Assembly: GCA_016866415.1 (NCBI GenBank)
Contig: VGML01000015.1
Span: forward strand, 1 to 20,780
Direction of reading: 5' to 3'
DNA length: 20,780 nt
Source: Bacteroidota bacterium
Lineage (GTDB): Bacteria > Bacteroidota > Bacteroidia > Flavobacteriales_D > Crocinitomicaceae
Numbering within the stretch: position 1 is the first letter of the stretch; each line of letters starts with the position of its first letter. The translations under genes and the position numbers were made by a program. Of the stretch, positions 6,775 through 17,383 are shown piece after piece. The notes under the pieces are model-generated. The model made no database searches and was not told where the DNA came from. It saw only the letters and a list, made by a program, of their open reading frames with translations.

Positions 6775-9039
6775 ATGGCTAAAATAAGAAAACAAGACGC
6801 GCTTGAATACCATTCTTCAGGGAAACCTGGAAAAATCGAAGTTGTCCCAACCAAACCATATTCTTCACAACGTGATTTATCACTGGCTTATTCTCCGGGT
6901 GTCGCCGAACCATGTTTGAAAATCGCTGAGAATGTTTCGGACGTATACAAATACACAAGTAAAGGAAATTTAGTTGCTGTGATTTCAAATGGAACGGCTG
7001 TTTTAGGATTGGGAGACATTGGTCCAGAAGCATCAAAACCAGTAATGGAAGGAAAAGGCCTGCTCTTCAAGATATTTGCTGACATAGACGTTTTTGATAT
7101 TGAAGTTGACGCCAAAGACCCCGAATTATTCATTCAAACAGTAAAGGCAATTGCACCAACTTTCGGCGGAATTAACCTTGAGGATATTAAAGCTCCTGAA
7201 GCATTTGAAATTGAGCGTCGTTTGAAGGAGGAATTGGATATTCCAATCATGCACGATGATCAGCACGGAACAGCTATCATATCTTCAGCAGCATTAATTA
7301 ATGCTCTTGAACTAGCTAAAAAGAAAATTGAAAAAGTCAAGATTGTAGTTTCTGGAGCAGGTGCATCAGCGCTTTCTTGTGCCAAATTATACCACACACT
7401 CGGCGCAAAAATTGAGAATATTTTCATGTTTGATTCAAAGGGTTTAATTCACAAGAATCGAACTGATTTAGATACAATGAAGCAGTTTTTCGCTGCTCAT
7501 GATAAAGATTTATCCTTTGCTGACGCATTTAAGAACGCTGATGTTTTTCTTGGATTGTCTCGTGCTGGATTGGTTTCAAAAGAAATGATTGTGGCAATGG
7601 CAAACGATCCAATTGTTTTTGCTCTAGCGAACCCGGAACCAGAAATTTCTTACAAAGAGGCCACATCCGTTCGCAAAGACGTCATCATGGCTACTGGTCG
7701 TTCAGATCATCCTAATCAAGTCAACAATGTACTTGGATTCCCTTTTATTTTTAGAGGGGCTTTAGATGTAAGTGCAACCACCATCAATGAGGAAATGAAG
7801 TTAGCGGCAGTTAAAGCAATTGCATCGCTTGCAAAAGAAACAATTCCCGAAGAAGTAATTGAGGCTTATGGCGAAAAAAATATTTCTTTCGGACGTGAGC
7901 AAATCATACCGAAACCATTAGATCCCAGACTTATTTACTATGTCGCTCCTGCAGTTGCAAAAGCAGCCATGGATTCAGGAGTAGCTAAAAATCCAATTTC
8001 AAATTGGGAAGAATATGAAACACATTTAAAAAATCGTTTGGGGCTTGACAACAAGCTTGTCAGAAATATGACTTCAAAAGCGCAAAGCAATCCAAAAACT
8101 GTGGTTTTCGCTGAGGCAGATAATGTAAAAATTCTCAAAGCTGCACAGGTAGCTTATGATGAAGGAGTTGCTTTTCCTATTCTTTTAGGCAAGAAAAAAC
8201 GAATTATTGACTTGATTGAGGAGTATGCAATTGACCTGCCTGAGGTTGTAATTGTCGATCCTAAATCAGAAGAAGAAGAAAAACGAAGAATCGCCTACGG
8301 AAAAGCATTTTTTGAAAAGAGAAAACGCAAAGGCTTTACCGAATTTGAAGCAATTCAAATCATGCGTGAACGAAATTATTTCGGAGCGATGATGGTAGAT
8401 CAAGGTGAAGCCGATGCTATGATTACTGGTTTAACGCGCAGCTATCGTTCATCCGTTCGACCAGCTTTGCAAACTGTCGGCTTGCAGAAAGATGTAAATG
8501 TCATTTCCGGAATGTACATCCTTAATACGAAACGTGGACCTCTATTTTTAGCGGATACAACCGTAAATCTTAACCCAACAGCTGAGCAAATTGCAGAAAT
8601 CACGTTCAATGTATCGAAAATCATTCGAAAATTGAAAGTCACACCGAAAATTGCATTACTCAGTTATTCGAATTTTGGATCCTCTCCAGGCCCTGATTCA
8701 GAAAAAATGGCAGAAGCAGTTAAAATCTTGCATGAAAAACATCCTTCTTTAGTTGTTGATGGCGAAGTTCAAGCAAATTTCGCACTAAACGAAGAATTGA
8801 TGAATGAGAAATTTGCCTTTTCACAATTGGCTAACAAAGAGGTAAATACACTAATTTTCCCAAATCTTTCAGCAGGAAATATTTCATACAAATTATTGCA
8901 ACAAATGACTGATGGAGATGCAATTGGTCCCATCTTGGTCGGATTAAAAAAATCAATTCATGTTTTACAACTAGGATCTTCGGTTCGCGAAATTGCTAAT
9001 ATGGTTAAAGTTGCTGTAATTGATGCTCAAAACAAATAA
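6775..9039 (+). CDS. maeB: NADP-dependent malic enzyme with C-terminal phosphotransacetylase-like domain
   Basis: MaeB decarboxylates malate to pyruvate with NADP+, supplying NADPH and pyruvate. The 754-residue length and two-part structure are those of the MaeB class. The malic enzyme half (about 1-430) has RDLSLAYSPGVAEPC (33-47), GLGDIGPEASKPVMEGK, the catalytic/metal region HDDQHGTAI from about residue 160, a Rossmann SGAGASAL near 192, and ANPEPEISY. The second half (about 430-754) resembles phosphate acetyltransferase, with VVFAEADNVKILKAA, MITGLTRSYRSSVRPALQ, LLSYSNFGSSPGPDSEKM and VDGEVQANFALNEE. In characterised MaeB proteins this half does not catalyse acetyl transfer but senses acetyl-CoA and shapes the hexamer. 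ruvA starts 2 nt after the stop. Confidence 0.95.
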   Translation: MAKIRKQDALEYHSSGKPGKIEVVPTKPYSSQRDLSLAYSPGVAEPCLKIAENVSDVYKYTSKGNLVAVISNGTAVLGLGDIGPEASKPVMEGKGLLFKIFADIDVFDIEVDAKDPELFIQTVKAIAPTFGGINLEDIKAPEAFEIERRLKEELDIPIMHDDQHGTAIISSAALINALELAKKKIEKVKIVVSGAGASALSCAKLYHTLGAKIENIFMFDSKGLIHKNRTDLDTMKQFFAAHDKDLSFADAFKNADVFLGLSRAGLVSKEMIVAMANDPIVFALANPEPEISYKEATSVRKDVIMATGRSDHPNQVNNVLGFPFIFRGALDVSATTINEEMKLAAVKAIASLAKETIPEEVIEAYGEKNISFGREQIIPKPLDPRLIYYVAPAVAKAAMDSGVAKNPISNWEEYETHLKNRLGLDNKLVRNMTSKAQSNPKTVVFAEADNVKILKAAQVAYDEGVAFPILLGKKKRIIDLIEEYAIDLPEVVIVDPKSEEEEKRRIAYGKAFFEKRKRKGFTEFEAIQIMRERNYFGAMMVDQGEADAMITGLTRSYRSSVRPALQTVGLQKDVNVISGMYILNTKRGPLFLADTTVNLNPTAEQIAEITFNVSKIIRKLKVTPKIALLSYSNFGSSPGPDSEKMAEAVKILHEKHPSLVVDGEVQANFALNEELMNEKFAFSQLANKEVNTLIFPNLSAGNISYKLLQQMTDGDAIGPILVGLKKSIHVLQLGSSVREIANMVKVAVIDAQNK

Positions 9040-9041
9040 AG

Positions 9042-9617
9042 ATGATCAGTTTATTAAATGGCAGATTAATTGAAAAAAATCCAACAGAACTTCTTATCGA
9101 TTGTTCAGGTGTTGGTTATGAAGTTAAAATTTCTTTGAATACTTTTTCTCAGATTCCTGAAGGAGAGGCCATTCGAATATACACCAAGTTGATTGTTCGA
9201 GAGGACGCGCACATACTTTATGGATTTTACACCAAGGAAGAACGGGAAATGTTTAATCACCTTATAAGTGTTTCGGGTATAGGGCCAAATACGGCTATGA
9301 TTATGCTTTCTTCTTTAAAAACAGATGAAATAGCACAAGCAATTCAAACTGAGGATGTTCGAACGATTCAAGGAATCAAAGGAATCGGAGCTAAAACAGC
9401 ACAACGTGTGATAATAGATTTAAAAGGGAAAGTGTTAAAATTCAGCTCCTCTAGTGAAAATGTATTCTCTCAAAACAATACGAATCGATTTGATGCGTTA
9501 AATGCTTTAGTTTCGCTCGGTTTTGATAAAAAATCTACTGAAAAAGTATTAGATAAAATTGATACCGGAAATCAAACAGTTGAAGTTCTAATTAAAGAAG
9601 CTTTGCGACTATTATAA
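9042..9617 (+). CDS. ruvA: Holliday junction branch migration protein RuvA
   Basis: RuvA tetramers bind four-way DNA junctions and load RuvB. The 191-residue protein has the N-terminal OB-fold (MISLLNGRLIEKNPTELLID, later YTKLIVREDAHILYGF), two helix-hairpin-helix motifs (LISVSGIGPNTAMIML around 74-89 and IQGIKGIGAKTAQRVI around 109-124), and the small domain III that contacts RuvB (DALNALVSLGFDKKSTEKVL to the end). It sits between maeB (2 nt) and sprA (0 nt; stop at 9615-9617, ATG at 9618), so sprA expression is probably tied to ruvA translation. The ruvA-sprA neighbourhood is common in Bacteroidota. Confidence 0.97.
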   Translation: MISLLNGRLIEKNPTELLIDCSGVGYEVKISLNTFSQIPEGEAIRIYTKLIVREDAHILYGFYTKEEREMFNHLISVSGIGPNTAMIMLSSLKTDEIAQAIQTEDVRTIQGIKGIGAKTAQRVIIDLKGKVLKFSSSSENVFSQNNTNRFDALNALVSLGFDKKSTEKVLDKIDTGNQTVEVLIKEALRLL

Positions 9618-12600
9618 ATGCTTACAAAGAATAAAATAAATATACTAAAATTAACGCATCTATTTCTAATGCTTTTCATTTTTTGTGGAACACTTGTTAT
9701 TGCACAAAACGACCCGGGTTTACCTTTCCCGATATACAATCCGCTTAATCCAGGACAAAATTTACCTCAAAGTTTTGATTTAGGAGATCCAACTTCATTA
9801 AAACAAACCATTGTTTACGATCCCTCAACGGGAACATACATCTTCACAGAAACCATGGGTAATGGGTTGAATTTCAGAAATCCTTCCATGATGACACTTG
9901 AAGAATATCTGGAATATGAACGCAAAAAGTCAATGACTCAGGATTGGCAAGAAATCATAGAGGAAGAAACAGCGGAAAACCGTAATTATGAATTACCAAT
10001 AAAAATAGGAAGTAAGGCATTTAAAAATTTCTTTGGTTCCGATACCATCAAAATAATTCCAGGCGGTAATTTGGAGCTTTTTCTTGGGATAAATCATTCA
10101 CGTATCGACAATCCGATGTTGCCGATGAGACAGCGAAAAATTACACGTTTTGATTTTAATCAAATTATAAATTTGGAGGTTACAGGTCAAATCGGGACGA
10201 AACTAAAAATCAATGCAAAGTACAATACGGGGGCAACAATGGACTTTGAGAATATTTCAAAACTTGAGCACACCGGAAATGAAGATGAGATTCTTCAAAA
10301 AATTGCATTGGGAAATGTTTCACTAGATTTACCAACTACACTAATTCAAGGTTCACAAACGCTTTTTGGGGCCAAAACGCAACTTAAATTTGGCCGAGCA
10401 ACTGTGGATTTAATCGCGGCATCATCCAAAGGAAAGCGCACCGAAATTAATGTTACGGGAAAAGCACAGACCCAGAAATTTGAATTGACAGCAGACAATT
10501 ATGAAGCAAATAAACATTATTTTCTAAATTTATATCATCAGCAACATTATGACACGGCGATGTCAACCCTTCCAGTTGTAAATTCTACTGCGTTCATCAC
10601 GAGAATTGAAGTATGGGTAACGAACCGATCAAATATTACTGAAAACACAAGAAATATAATTGCATTTGCTGACTTAGGTGAATCTAAACAGACGAACTGG
10701 GAGGGAAATCCAGGGAATCCCTCTCCAAATGAAATGCCTGATAACCAATCAAATGGGCTATACGACTGGGCAGCCAATCAACCTTTGATTCGTGGGTTCT
10801 CCAATGCTGTTTCAACGCTTAGTGCTCAAGTAAATTCACCAGGGCCATTTCAACAGGCAATTGAATACGAGAAAGTTGAAAATGCGAGAAGATTGACAGA
10901 GTCCGACTTTTCATATAATTCGCTTTTAGGATATATTTCACTTAATCAAGCCCTAAACAATGATGAGGTATTAGGTGTGGCTTATGAATATACCTATCGC
11001 GGGGAAACGTATCAAGTTGGAGAATTTTCAACAGATGGTTCTGACGGGCAAGATGCATTAATTCTTAAACTTTTAAAGCCAACGATTACAAATCCAAATA
11101 ACAAAGTTTGGGATTTGATGATGAAAAATGTTTATTCCATTGGAGCATACAACGTGGATCAGGCTGGATTTAAAATCAATATTCTTTATAACAACCCGGA
11201 TCAATCTATCAATATTCCATATTTCCCAATGGATGGCGTGAAGGACCAACAATTGGTGACCTTGTTAGATATGGATAAAATAAACCAAAATAATCAACCA
11301 TTTTCAGATGGGGTATTTGATTTCTCACCATTCAATCAAGTCGGTAACAAAATCGATAACGGTGGTACAATTAACCGTAAAAGTGGTCGCGTTTTCTTTT
11401 CCACAATTGAACCGTTCGGAAAAACACTAGCTAAAAAACTAGAGGCTGTCAATATTCCAACAACGACAATTAATCGTGTATCTTTTTATGAATTATACGA
11501 TTCTACAAAAACAGCCGCTCAGCAAGTCCCAAGTAAAAATAGGTTTATCTTACAGGGAGAATATCAATCGTCAATTAGTTCAGACATTCCATTAAACACC
11601 TTGAATGTTCCTGAAGGTGCCGTTAGTGTTACCGCTGGTGGTATCAAGCTTGTTGAAGGAACTGATTACACCGTGGATTACAACTTAGGTCGTGTAAAAA
11701 TTATCAATTCCGGAATTTTAGAATCTAATACTCCAATCAAAATCTCCATTGAGAGCAACTCCGTATTCGGTTTTCAAGCGCGTTCAATGATTGGTGGTCA
11801 TTACCAATATCGATTTAGTGATCGAGCAAAAGTGGGGGCAACATGGGTGCGAATGATGGAACGTCCGGTTACTCAAAAAGTGGATTTCGGTAATGAGCCA
11901 TTCAAAAACAATGTGATTGGTGCCAATTTTGCAGTTAGAACAGATTTACCTTTCTTAACAAAATTGGTTGATTTATTGCCTGTTATTTCTACCAACCAGA
12001 TGTCAACCTTATCCCTTACGGGTGAAGTTGCACATTTGATTCCCGGTCAACCTAAAGCGATAAATAAAGAAGGAACGTCATACATCGATGACTTTGAAGC
12101 GAGCCAAAGCGCGATTGATTTGAGATCCTTTAATGCATGGAGATTAGCTGCCGTTCCACAAGGACAACCGGATTTATTTCCTGAAGCAACTAAAAAAGAC
12201 TTATCTGTTGGATTTAAACGAGCAAAAACTGCTTGGTATGTCATTGACCCTTTATTTTATCAAAGTAATAATTTGACTCCACTTCATATTAAGCAGAACC
12301 CACAGATGTTGTCAGATAGCCGGATGCGTTTGGTTAATCAAATTGATATTTTCCCGAATCTACAACAGCAATATGGATCTATACCGAATATTCCGATTTT
12401 AGAATTAGCGTACTATCCGAAAGAAAGGGGAATGTACAACTATGACACGACCAATACAGTTGATTCCGCTGGGTTTTTTATTAATCCAGAAAATCGTTGG
12501 GGAGGTATTCAGCGCGGTTTAACAACGAACGATTTTGAGCTTGCGAATATCGAATTTATTCAATTTTGGGTATTAGATCCATTTAATTCGGATGCTGAAA

Positions 12601-15600
12601 ACGCCAATCCAAATTCAGTAATGACTGGAGGAGATTTATACTTTAACCTTGGCAATATTTCTGAAGATGTGCTTCCGGACTCTCGTAAAAGTTTTGAGAA
12701 TGGGTTACCTGCCTCAAATGCTGTGCTTGGAGATAATTTAGATACGACTATTTGGTCCAAAATTTCAACGCAACAAATTATTATAAACGCTTTCGATACA
12801 GATCCACAAGCGAGATTAAATCAAGATGTTGGAATTGATGGTTGGAAGAATTCAGAGGAAAAATCGGCCTACAATAACTTTGTCAGTTGGGTTCAAAATA
12901 ATGGGGTTTTAAGTTCAGACGCGAAAGCCAAACTAATTGCAGATCCATCGTCAGATGACTATAATTATTACTTAGATGACAATTTCGATACCGATCAGTT
13001 AGACATCCTCAGAAGGTATAAAAAATTCAATGGAATGGAAGGAAATTCTCCAACCACTGAAATGTCAGATACGGCCAATGCCGATGGGTATCCAACTCAA
13101 GCAAGTATTCAACCTGACAATGAGGATATCAACCAGGATAATAACCTGTCAGAAAGTGAAAGTTATTTTCAATATCGGGTTAGTATGAGGCCAAACGACT
13201 TGGCTCAAGTTGGACAAAACTACATTACTAACAAGCAAATCTATCAAAACGGGAACAAAACTGAGGCATGGTACCAATTTAAAGTTCCATTAAGAGATTT
13301 TGAAAAGAAAATTAATGGAATTCAAGATTTTAGGTCTATTCGATTTATGCGAATGTTCCTGAAAAACTTTGATGAAGAAGTGGTTTTACGTTTTGCGCGA
13401 TTGGAACTTATTCGTGGCGAATGGAGGGTTTACAGACAAGATTTGTCTCAACCAGGATTAAGTGTGCAAACTGATCCAAACCTTACAACTTTCAATATTG
13501 GGGCCGTAAATGTTGAGGAAAATGCTCAACGTGCGCCTATCAATTATGTTATTCCTCCCGGCATTACTCGTGAAATTGACCCATCACAAGTTTATCAACG
13601 TCAAATGAATGAGCAATCATTAATGTTGGAAGTTTGTAACCTTCAAGATGGAGATGCGCGAGCCGCATTTAAAAATGTGACTTTTGACGTTCGGACATAC
13701 AAAAAATTAAAAATGTTTGTCCACGCAGAATCTATTCAGCAAAATCAGCTGAAAGACAACGAGTTGAGTTTATTCGTTCGTTTGGGAACAGATTATGTAG
13801 AAAACTATTACGAATATGAACTCCCCCTGAAATTGACTGATTGGGGGCAAACTGCACCAGAAGATATTTGGCCAGCTGACAACAATATTGAAATAGTTTT
13901 TGATGATTTGCTTGATCTGAAAAAAGAACGCAATACGAAAATCGAAAATGGGGCCGCCGGAGTATCCTATTTGGTTGAATACTTAAAGCAAGAAAATGCG
14001 ACAAAACGAATTAAGGTTAAAGGTAGTCCGAACCTACAAGGAATTAAAACCATAATGGTTGGAATACGAAATCCATCCAAAACAGATCCCAATAATCCTT
14101 GGAAGCCAGACAATGGAGATCCTGAATGTGCAATCGTGTGGATCAATGAAATGCGTTTAACAGATTTTGTAAGTGAGGGGGGCTCTGCAGCTATTGGACA
14201 GATGCAACTTCAAGTCGCGGATTTTGCCAATGTAAATGCTTCCGGTAATTACTCTGGCATTAACTGGGGAAGTATTGAAAGCCGGGTTCAGGAACGACAA
14301 CGAAACGAACGAATTGGCGTTGATTTAAATTCGACTGTTCAATTGGGACAATTTTTTGGAAAGCAAGCTCGTCTTTCATTGCCCTTCTTCTATGGATATT
14401 CATTGGGAATTATAAATCCAGAATACGATCCTTTTAATCCAGACATCAAATTGGCGGATTACGATTTAGCTACGCGTCGAGAAAAATCCAAAGCAGGTCA
14501 GGAATTCAATGAAAGGCGATCATTTAACTTCACAAATGTACGAAAAGAAGCCAAAGCTGGGGCAAAACCACATTTTTGGAATATTTCGAATTGGTCTGCG
14601 ACATATGCCTTCTCTGAAAACTTAAAAAGAGATTTTAACATCAACTACGACCGCACAAAAACGTGGACGGGAGCTCTCAATTACAACTTCACTTTCCCAG
14701 GAAAAGCATTTGAACCGTTTAAAAAATGGAAACCAGTTCAGAAATCGAAATGGTTGCAACTTGTCAAAGATTTGAACATTTTTCTTCTTCCAAAAAATAT
14801 TTCCTTCACAAATGACTATTCACGTCTATACAATGAAAGACAAGTCAGAAATAACATCGTTCCTGATTACAAATTTGCCCCGGTTTTTATGAAACGATTC
14901 GATTGGAATCGCAATTATCAGCTGGGTTATGATTTGACCAAAAACATTAAAGCGACATTCTCCGCAACGAATAAATCAATTTTCGAAGAGGGTAACCACG
15001 GCGTTGATCGGGTGTCGAATACAGATGGTTATCGAGAATTTATGGATACCATCCGCAATCAAATGCAAACATTTGGTCGTACCATGGATTATTCTCACAA
15101 CTACAATCTTGGGGTGACACTTCCATTAGAAAAATTTCCTTTGACAAATTGGTTGAGTGTAAATGCCAAATATGGTGGAACTTTTAATTGGCAGCGCGCC
15201 CCTCTTGGTCAAAGCCAGTTTGGAAATACAATTCAAAACAACCGGTCAATCAACTTGACCGCCCAAGCTAATATGTTGACCATTTACAACAAAATTCCTT
15301 TTTTCAAAAAAACCTTAGGTGATGGTAAGATTAATCGAGCACAACCTAAAATAGGTAAATCAGATGGGGAAGGTGATGGAGCAAAAAAACCACAAACCGA
15401 AAAACCACAAGAGGAGTTCAAGCCTAAAAAGCCAATTGACGAAATGACACCGAAAGAATTACGTCAATATGAGCGTGAGAAAAAACGTTGGGAAAGAAAA
15501 CAAGAGCGTGAAAAACGCAAAAAAGCGCGTGAAAAAGAAAAAATGAATCCTGCTCTCGGTTTTGTTTCTCGATTACTAATGACTGTTCGTAATGTTTCTG

Positions 15601-16943
15601 GAACATACACGTTAAACGACGGAACGCTTCTTCCAGGTTATTCCCAAGAGTCCAGTATTTTAGGTATGAACGGTTCAAGTTTCGGACTTACAAACTTTGT
15701 ATTTGGAAAGCAGGGATACGATTTGATTGGACGTTCAAACGGATATAATGTAGCGAATTTCGCTCGTGACAACAATTGGCTTGTTCAGAATGAAAATATG
15801 AACAAACAATTTACAACAACACATTCGGCGAATGTACAAATGAAAGCAACATTGGAACCATTTAAGGATTTTAATATAAACTTAAATTTAAACAGAAACT
15901 ATAGTCGTAATTCTGGAGAATTTTACCGATGGAATCCAACATCAAGTGCTTTTGAGAGTCAAAGTAAATTTGAAACATCCACTTTAACATATTCAACCGT
16001 AACTTTTGGAACTGCTTTCACAAAAGAAGGTAGGGCATACCAATCAGATATTTTCCAACGACTATTAGATAATCGAAGTGCTGTATCACAATTGATTGGC
16101 TCCACTAATTCAAATTCAAGTTTATTGCCTAATCAATTCTATGATGGATATTCTGGCTCACAACAAGAAGTCGTAATCGGCGCATTCTTAACTGCATATA
16201 CTAATTCGTCCGTTAGTGCTCGAAATATTAATCCACTAAACAACATTCCATTACCAAATTGGACAGTCAATTACAATGGTTTAACAAAATATGCGTTTAC
16301 CAAAAAATTCCTAAAATCATTCACACTTAAACATTCGTATTCATCAACAGTAACAGTTGGGGGAATGCAAACAAATCTTAACGCCACAGTTGATGCCAAT
16401 GGCAATGCAACAGCGCTTGACTTGAATAACAACTACATAGCTCCGATGCAGGTCCAAAACATTGCGATTTCTGAGAGATTTGCACCATTAATCGGGGTTA
16501 ATGCGACTTGGACTTTATTCGGAAAAACGTTAATGACGAATTTCGAATACAAAAAGGATCGAAATGCTACACTTTCTTTAGCAAATAATCAGATTTCAGA
16601 GAATCTTGGAAAGGAGATTGTTATTGGAACAACGTTTACATATCCAAAACTCAAACTCCCTGTTCGTTCCATAAAACCAAGTGACTTAATCGTGAATTTA
16701 AACTTTGGATTCAAAGATAATTTAACAGTTATTCGAAAAGTTGTTGAAAATACAAATCAAGCTACTGCCGGGCAGAAAACAGTTAACATTAAAATCGATG
16801 CAAACTACAAACTTACGGAGTTCTTAACTGCGATTTTCAATTACGAACAAGGTATAATAAATCCAAAAGTGCAAACGAGTATTCCTACAGGTAATTTGAA
16901 AATAAATCTTGCCATTCGTTTTGATTTGAACGGACTTAAATGA
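9618..16943 (+). CDS. sprA: Type IX secretion outer-membrane translocon protein SprA (Sov)
   Basis: SprA forms the giant single-chain outer-membrane beta-barrel through which the type IX secretion system exports proteins; it is needed for secretion and, where present, gliding. The 2441-residue length is normal for the family. A signal peptide covers residues 1-29 (cleavage before Q30, LVIAQNDPG). Recognisable blocks include PIKIGSKAFKNFFGSDTIKI, MRQRKITRFDFNQIINLEVT, TSYIDDFEASQSAIDLRSFN, ECAIVWINEMRLTDF and the barrel repeats near the C-terminus (for example NLTAQANMLTIYNKIPFF). A highly charged, mostly Lys/Arg/Glu stretch (residues 1903-1975) interrupts the barrel region just before MNPALGFVSRLLMTVRNVSG. 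Partners expected from the structural model (Plug, PorV, a peptidyl-prolyl isomerase) are not encoded here. The stop overlaps the next ATG as ATGA. Confidence 0.96.
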   Translation: MLTKNKINILKLTHLFLMLFIFCGTLVIAQNDPGLPFPIYNPLNPGQNLPQSFDLGDPTSLKQTIVYDPSTGTYIFTETMGNGLNFRNPSMMTLEEYLEYERKKSMTQDWQEIIEEETAENRNYELPIKIGSKAFKNFFGSDTIKIIPGGNLELFLGINHSRIDNPMLPMRQRKITRFDFNQIINLEVTGQIGTKLKINAKYNTGATMDFENISKLEHTGNEDEILQKIALGNVSLDLPTTLIQGSQTLFGAKTQLKFGRATVDLIAASSKGKRTEINVTGKAQTQKFELTADNYEANKHYFLNLYHQQHYDTAMSTLPVVNSTAFITRIEVWVTNRSNITENTRNIIAFADLGESKQTNWEGNPGNPSPNEMPDNQSNGLYDWAANQPLIRGFSNAVSTLSAQVNSPGPFQQAIEYEKVENARRLTESDFSYNSLLGYISLNQALNNDEVLGVAYEYTYRGETYQVGEFSTDGSDGQDALILKLLKPTITNPNNKVWDLMMKNVYSIGAYNVDQAGFKINILYNNPDQSINIPYFPMDGVKDQQLVTLLDMDKINQNNQPFSDGVFDFSPFNQVGNKIDNGGTINRKSGRVFFSTIEPFGKTLAKKLEAVNIPTTTINRVSFYELYDSTKTAAQQVPSKNRFILQGEYQSSISSDIPLNTLNVPEGAVSVTAGGIKLVEGTDYTVDYNLGRVKIINSGILESNTPIKISIESNSVFGFQARSMIGGHYQYRFSDRAKVGATWVRMMERPVTQKVDFGNEPFKNNVIGANFAVRTDLPFLTKLVDLLPVISTNQMSTLSLTGEVAHLIPGQPKAINKEGTSYIDDFEASQSAIDLRSFNAWRLAAVPQGQPDLFPEATKKDLSVGFKRAKTAWYVIDPLFYQSNNLTPLHIKQNPQMLSDSRMRLVNQIDIFPNLQQQYGSIPNIPILELAYYPKERGMYNYDTTNTVDSAGFFINPENRWGGIQRGLTTNDFELANIEFIQFWVLDPFNSDAENANPNSVMTGGDLYFNLGNISEDVLPDSRKSFENGLPASNAVLGDNLDTTIWSKISTQQIIINAFDTDPQARLNQDVGIDGWKNSEEKSAYNNFVSWVQNNGVLSSDAKAKLIADPSSDDYNYYLDDNFDTDQLDILRRYKKFNGMEGNSPTTEMSDTANADGYPTQASIQPDNEDINQDNNLSESESYFQYRVSMRPNDLAQVGQNYITNKQIYQNGNKTEAWYQFKVPLRDFEKKINGIQDFRSIRFMRMFLKNFDEEVVLRFARLELIRGEWRVYRQDLSQPGLSVQTDPNLTTFNIGAVNVEENAQRAPINYVIPPGITREIDPSQVYQRQMNEQSLMLEVCNLQDGDARAAFKNVTFDVRTYKKLKMFVHAESIQQNQLKDNELSLFVRLGTDYVENYYEYELPLKLTDWGQTAPEDIWPADNNIEIVFDDLLDLKKERNTKIENGAAGVSYLVEYLKQENATKRIKVKGSPNLQGIKTIMVGIRNPSKTDPNNPWKPDNGDPECAIVWINEMRLTDFVSEGGSAAIGQMQLQVADFANVNASGNYSGINWGSIESRVQERQRNERIGVDLNSTVQLGQFFGKQARLSLPFFYGYSLGIINPEYDPFNPDIKLADYDLATRREKSKAGQEFNERRSFNFTNVRKEAKAGAKPHFWNISNWSATYAFSENLKRDFNINYDRTKTWTGALNYNFTFPGKAFEPFKKWKPVQKSKWLQLVKDLNIFLLPKNISFTNDYSRLYNERQVRNNIVPDYKFAPVFMKRFDWNRNYQLGYDLTKNIKATFSATNKSIFEEGNHGVDRVSNTDGYREFMDTIRNQMQTFGRTMDYSHNYNLGVTLPLEKFPLTNWLSVNAKYGGTFNWQRAPLGQSQFGNTIQNNRSINLTAQANMLTIYNKIPFFKKTLGDGKINRAQPKIGKSDGEGDGAKKPQTEKPQEEFKPKKPIDEMTPKELRQYEREKKRWERKQEREKRKKAREKEKMNPALGFVSRLLMTVRNVSGTYTLNDGTLLPGYSQESSILGMNGSSFGLTNFVFGKQGYDLIGRSNGYNVANFARDNNWLVQNENMNKQFTTTHSANVQMKATLEPFKDFNINLNLNRNYSRNSGEFYRWNPTSSAFESQSKFETSTLTYSTVTFGTAFTKEGRAYQSDIFQRLLDNRSAVSQLIGSTNSNSSLLPNQFYDGYSGSQQEVVIGAFLTAYTNSSVSARNINPLNNIPLPNWTVNYNGLTKYAFTKKFLKSFTLKHSYSSTVTVGGMQTNLNATVDANGNATALDLNNNYIAPMQVQNIAISERFAPLIGVNATWTLFGKTLMTNFEYKKDRNATLSLANNQISENLGKEIVIGTTFTYPKLKLPVRSIKPSDLIVNLNFGFKDNLTVIRKVVENTNQATAGQKTVNIKIDANYKLTEFLTAIFNYEQGIINPKVQTSIPTGNLKINLAIRFDLNGLK

Positions 16944-17383
16944 TTTCAATAAGAAAAGCAATTCCGGCAGATGAACAAGAAATCTTTGATTTAATCAAGG
17001 AACTAGCATTGTATGAAAAAGCACCTGAACAAGTAACAAACACAGTGGAACAACTGGGGATTGACTTATTTAAGGAGAATATTTGTGATGCGATTGTAGC
17101 GACTGAAAACAATGAAATCATTGGTTTTGCACTGTATTACATTTCCTATTCTACTTGGAAAGGTAAATGCTTGTACTTGGAAGACTTTTACGTTCAAGAA
17201 AAACATCGCAAATGCGGAGCAGGGGGAATGTTATTCGATAAGGTCGTTGAAATCGCTCAGGAACTTAGTGTAAAACGAATGGATTGGCAAGTATTAGAAT
17301 GGAACGAATTAGCATTAGGATTTTACAAAAAGCGAAATGCAATTTTAGATTCTGAATGGATTAATGGTCGGCTGTTTTTTTAG
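16940..17383 (+). CDS. GNAT-family N-acetyltransferase, spermidine/spermine (diamine) acetyltransferase-like
   Basis: A 147-residue cytoplasmic GCN5-related acetyltransferase that transfers acetyl from acetyl-CoA to an amine. It lines up well with the SSAT group: LIKELALYEKAPEQV (18-32), IIGFALYYISYSTWKGKCLYLEDFYV (60-85), and WNELALGFYKKRNA (121-134), where Y129 is in the position of the usual catalytic tyrosine. The acetyl-CoA loop is RKCGAG (90-95), an acceptable R/Q-x-x-G-x-G/A motif, although the more common form has RG-x-G. The substrate (polyamine, other diamine or a thialysine-like compound) cannot be decided from sequence. The ATG overlaps the sprA stop by 4 nt (ATGA), so it is probably coupled to sprA. 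The broken sigma-factor frame overlaps its 3' end. Confidence 0.87.
   Translation: MISIRKAIPADEQEIFDLIKELALYEKAPEQVTNTVEQLGIDLFKENICDAIVATENNEIIGFALYYISYSTWKGKCLYLEDFYVQEKHRKCGAGGMLFDKVVEIAQELSVKRMDWQVLEWNELALGFYKKRNAILDSEWINGRLFF

Noticed and set aside
13732..14004. 90-codon and similar minus-strand frames inside sprA
   Set aside because: They are antisense to a well-supported 2441-codon gene, carry no recognisable motifs, and are expected by chance in a gene this long.
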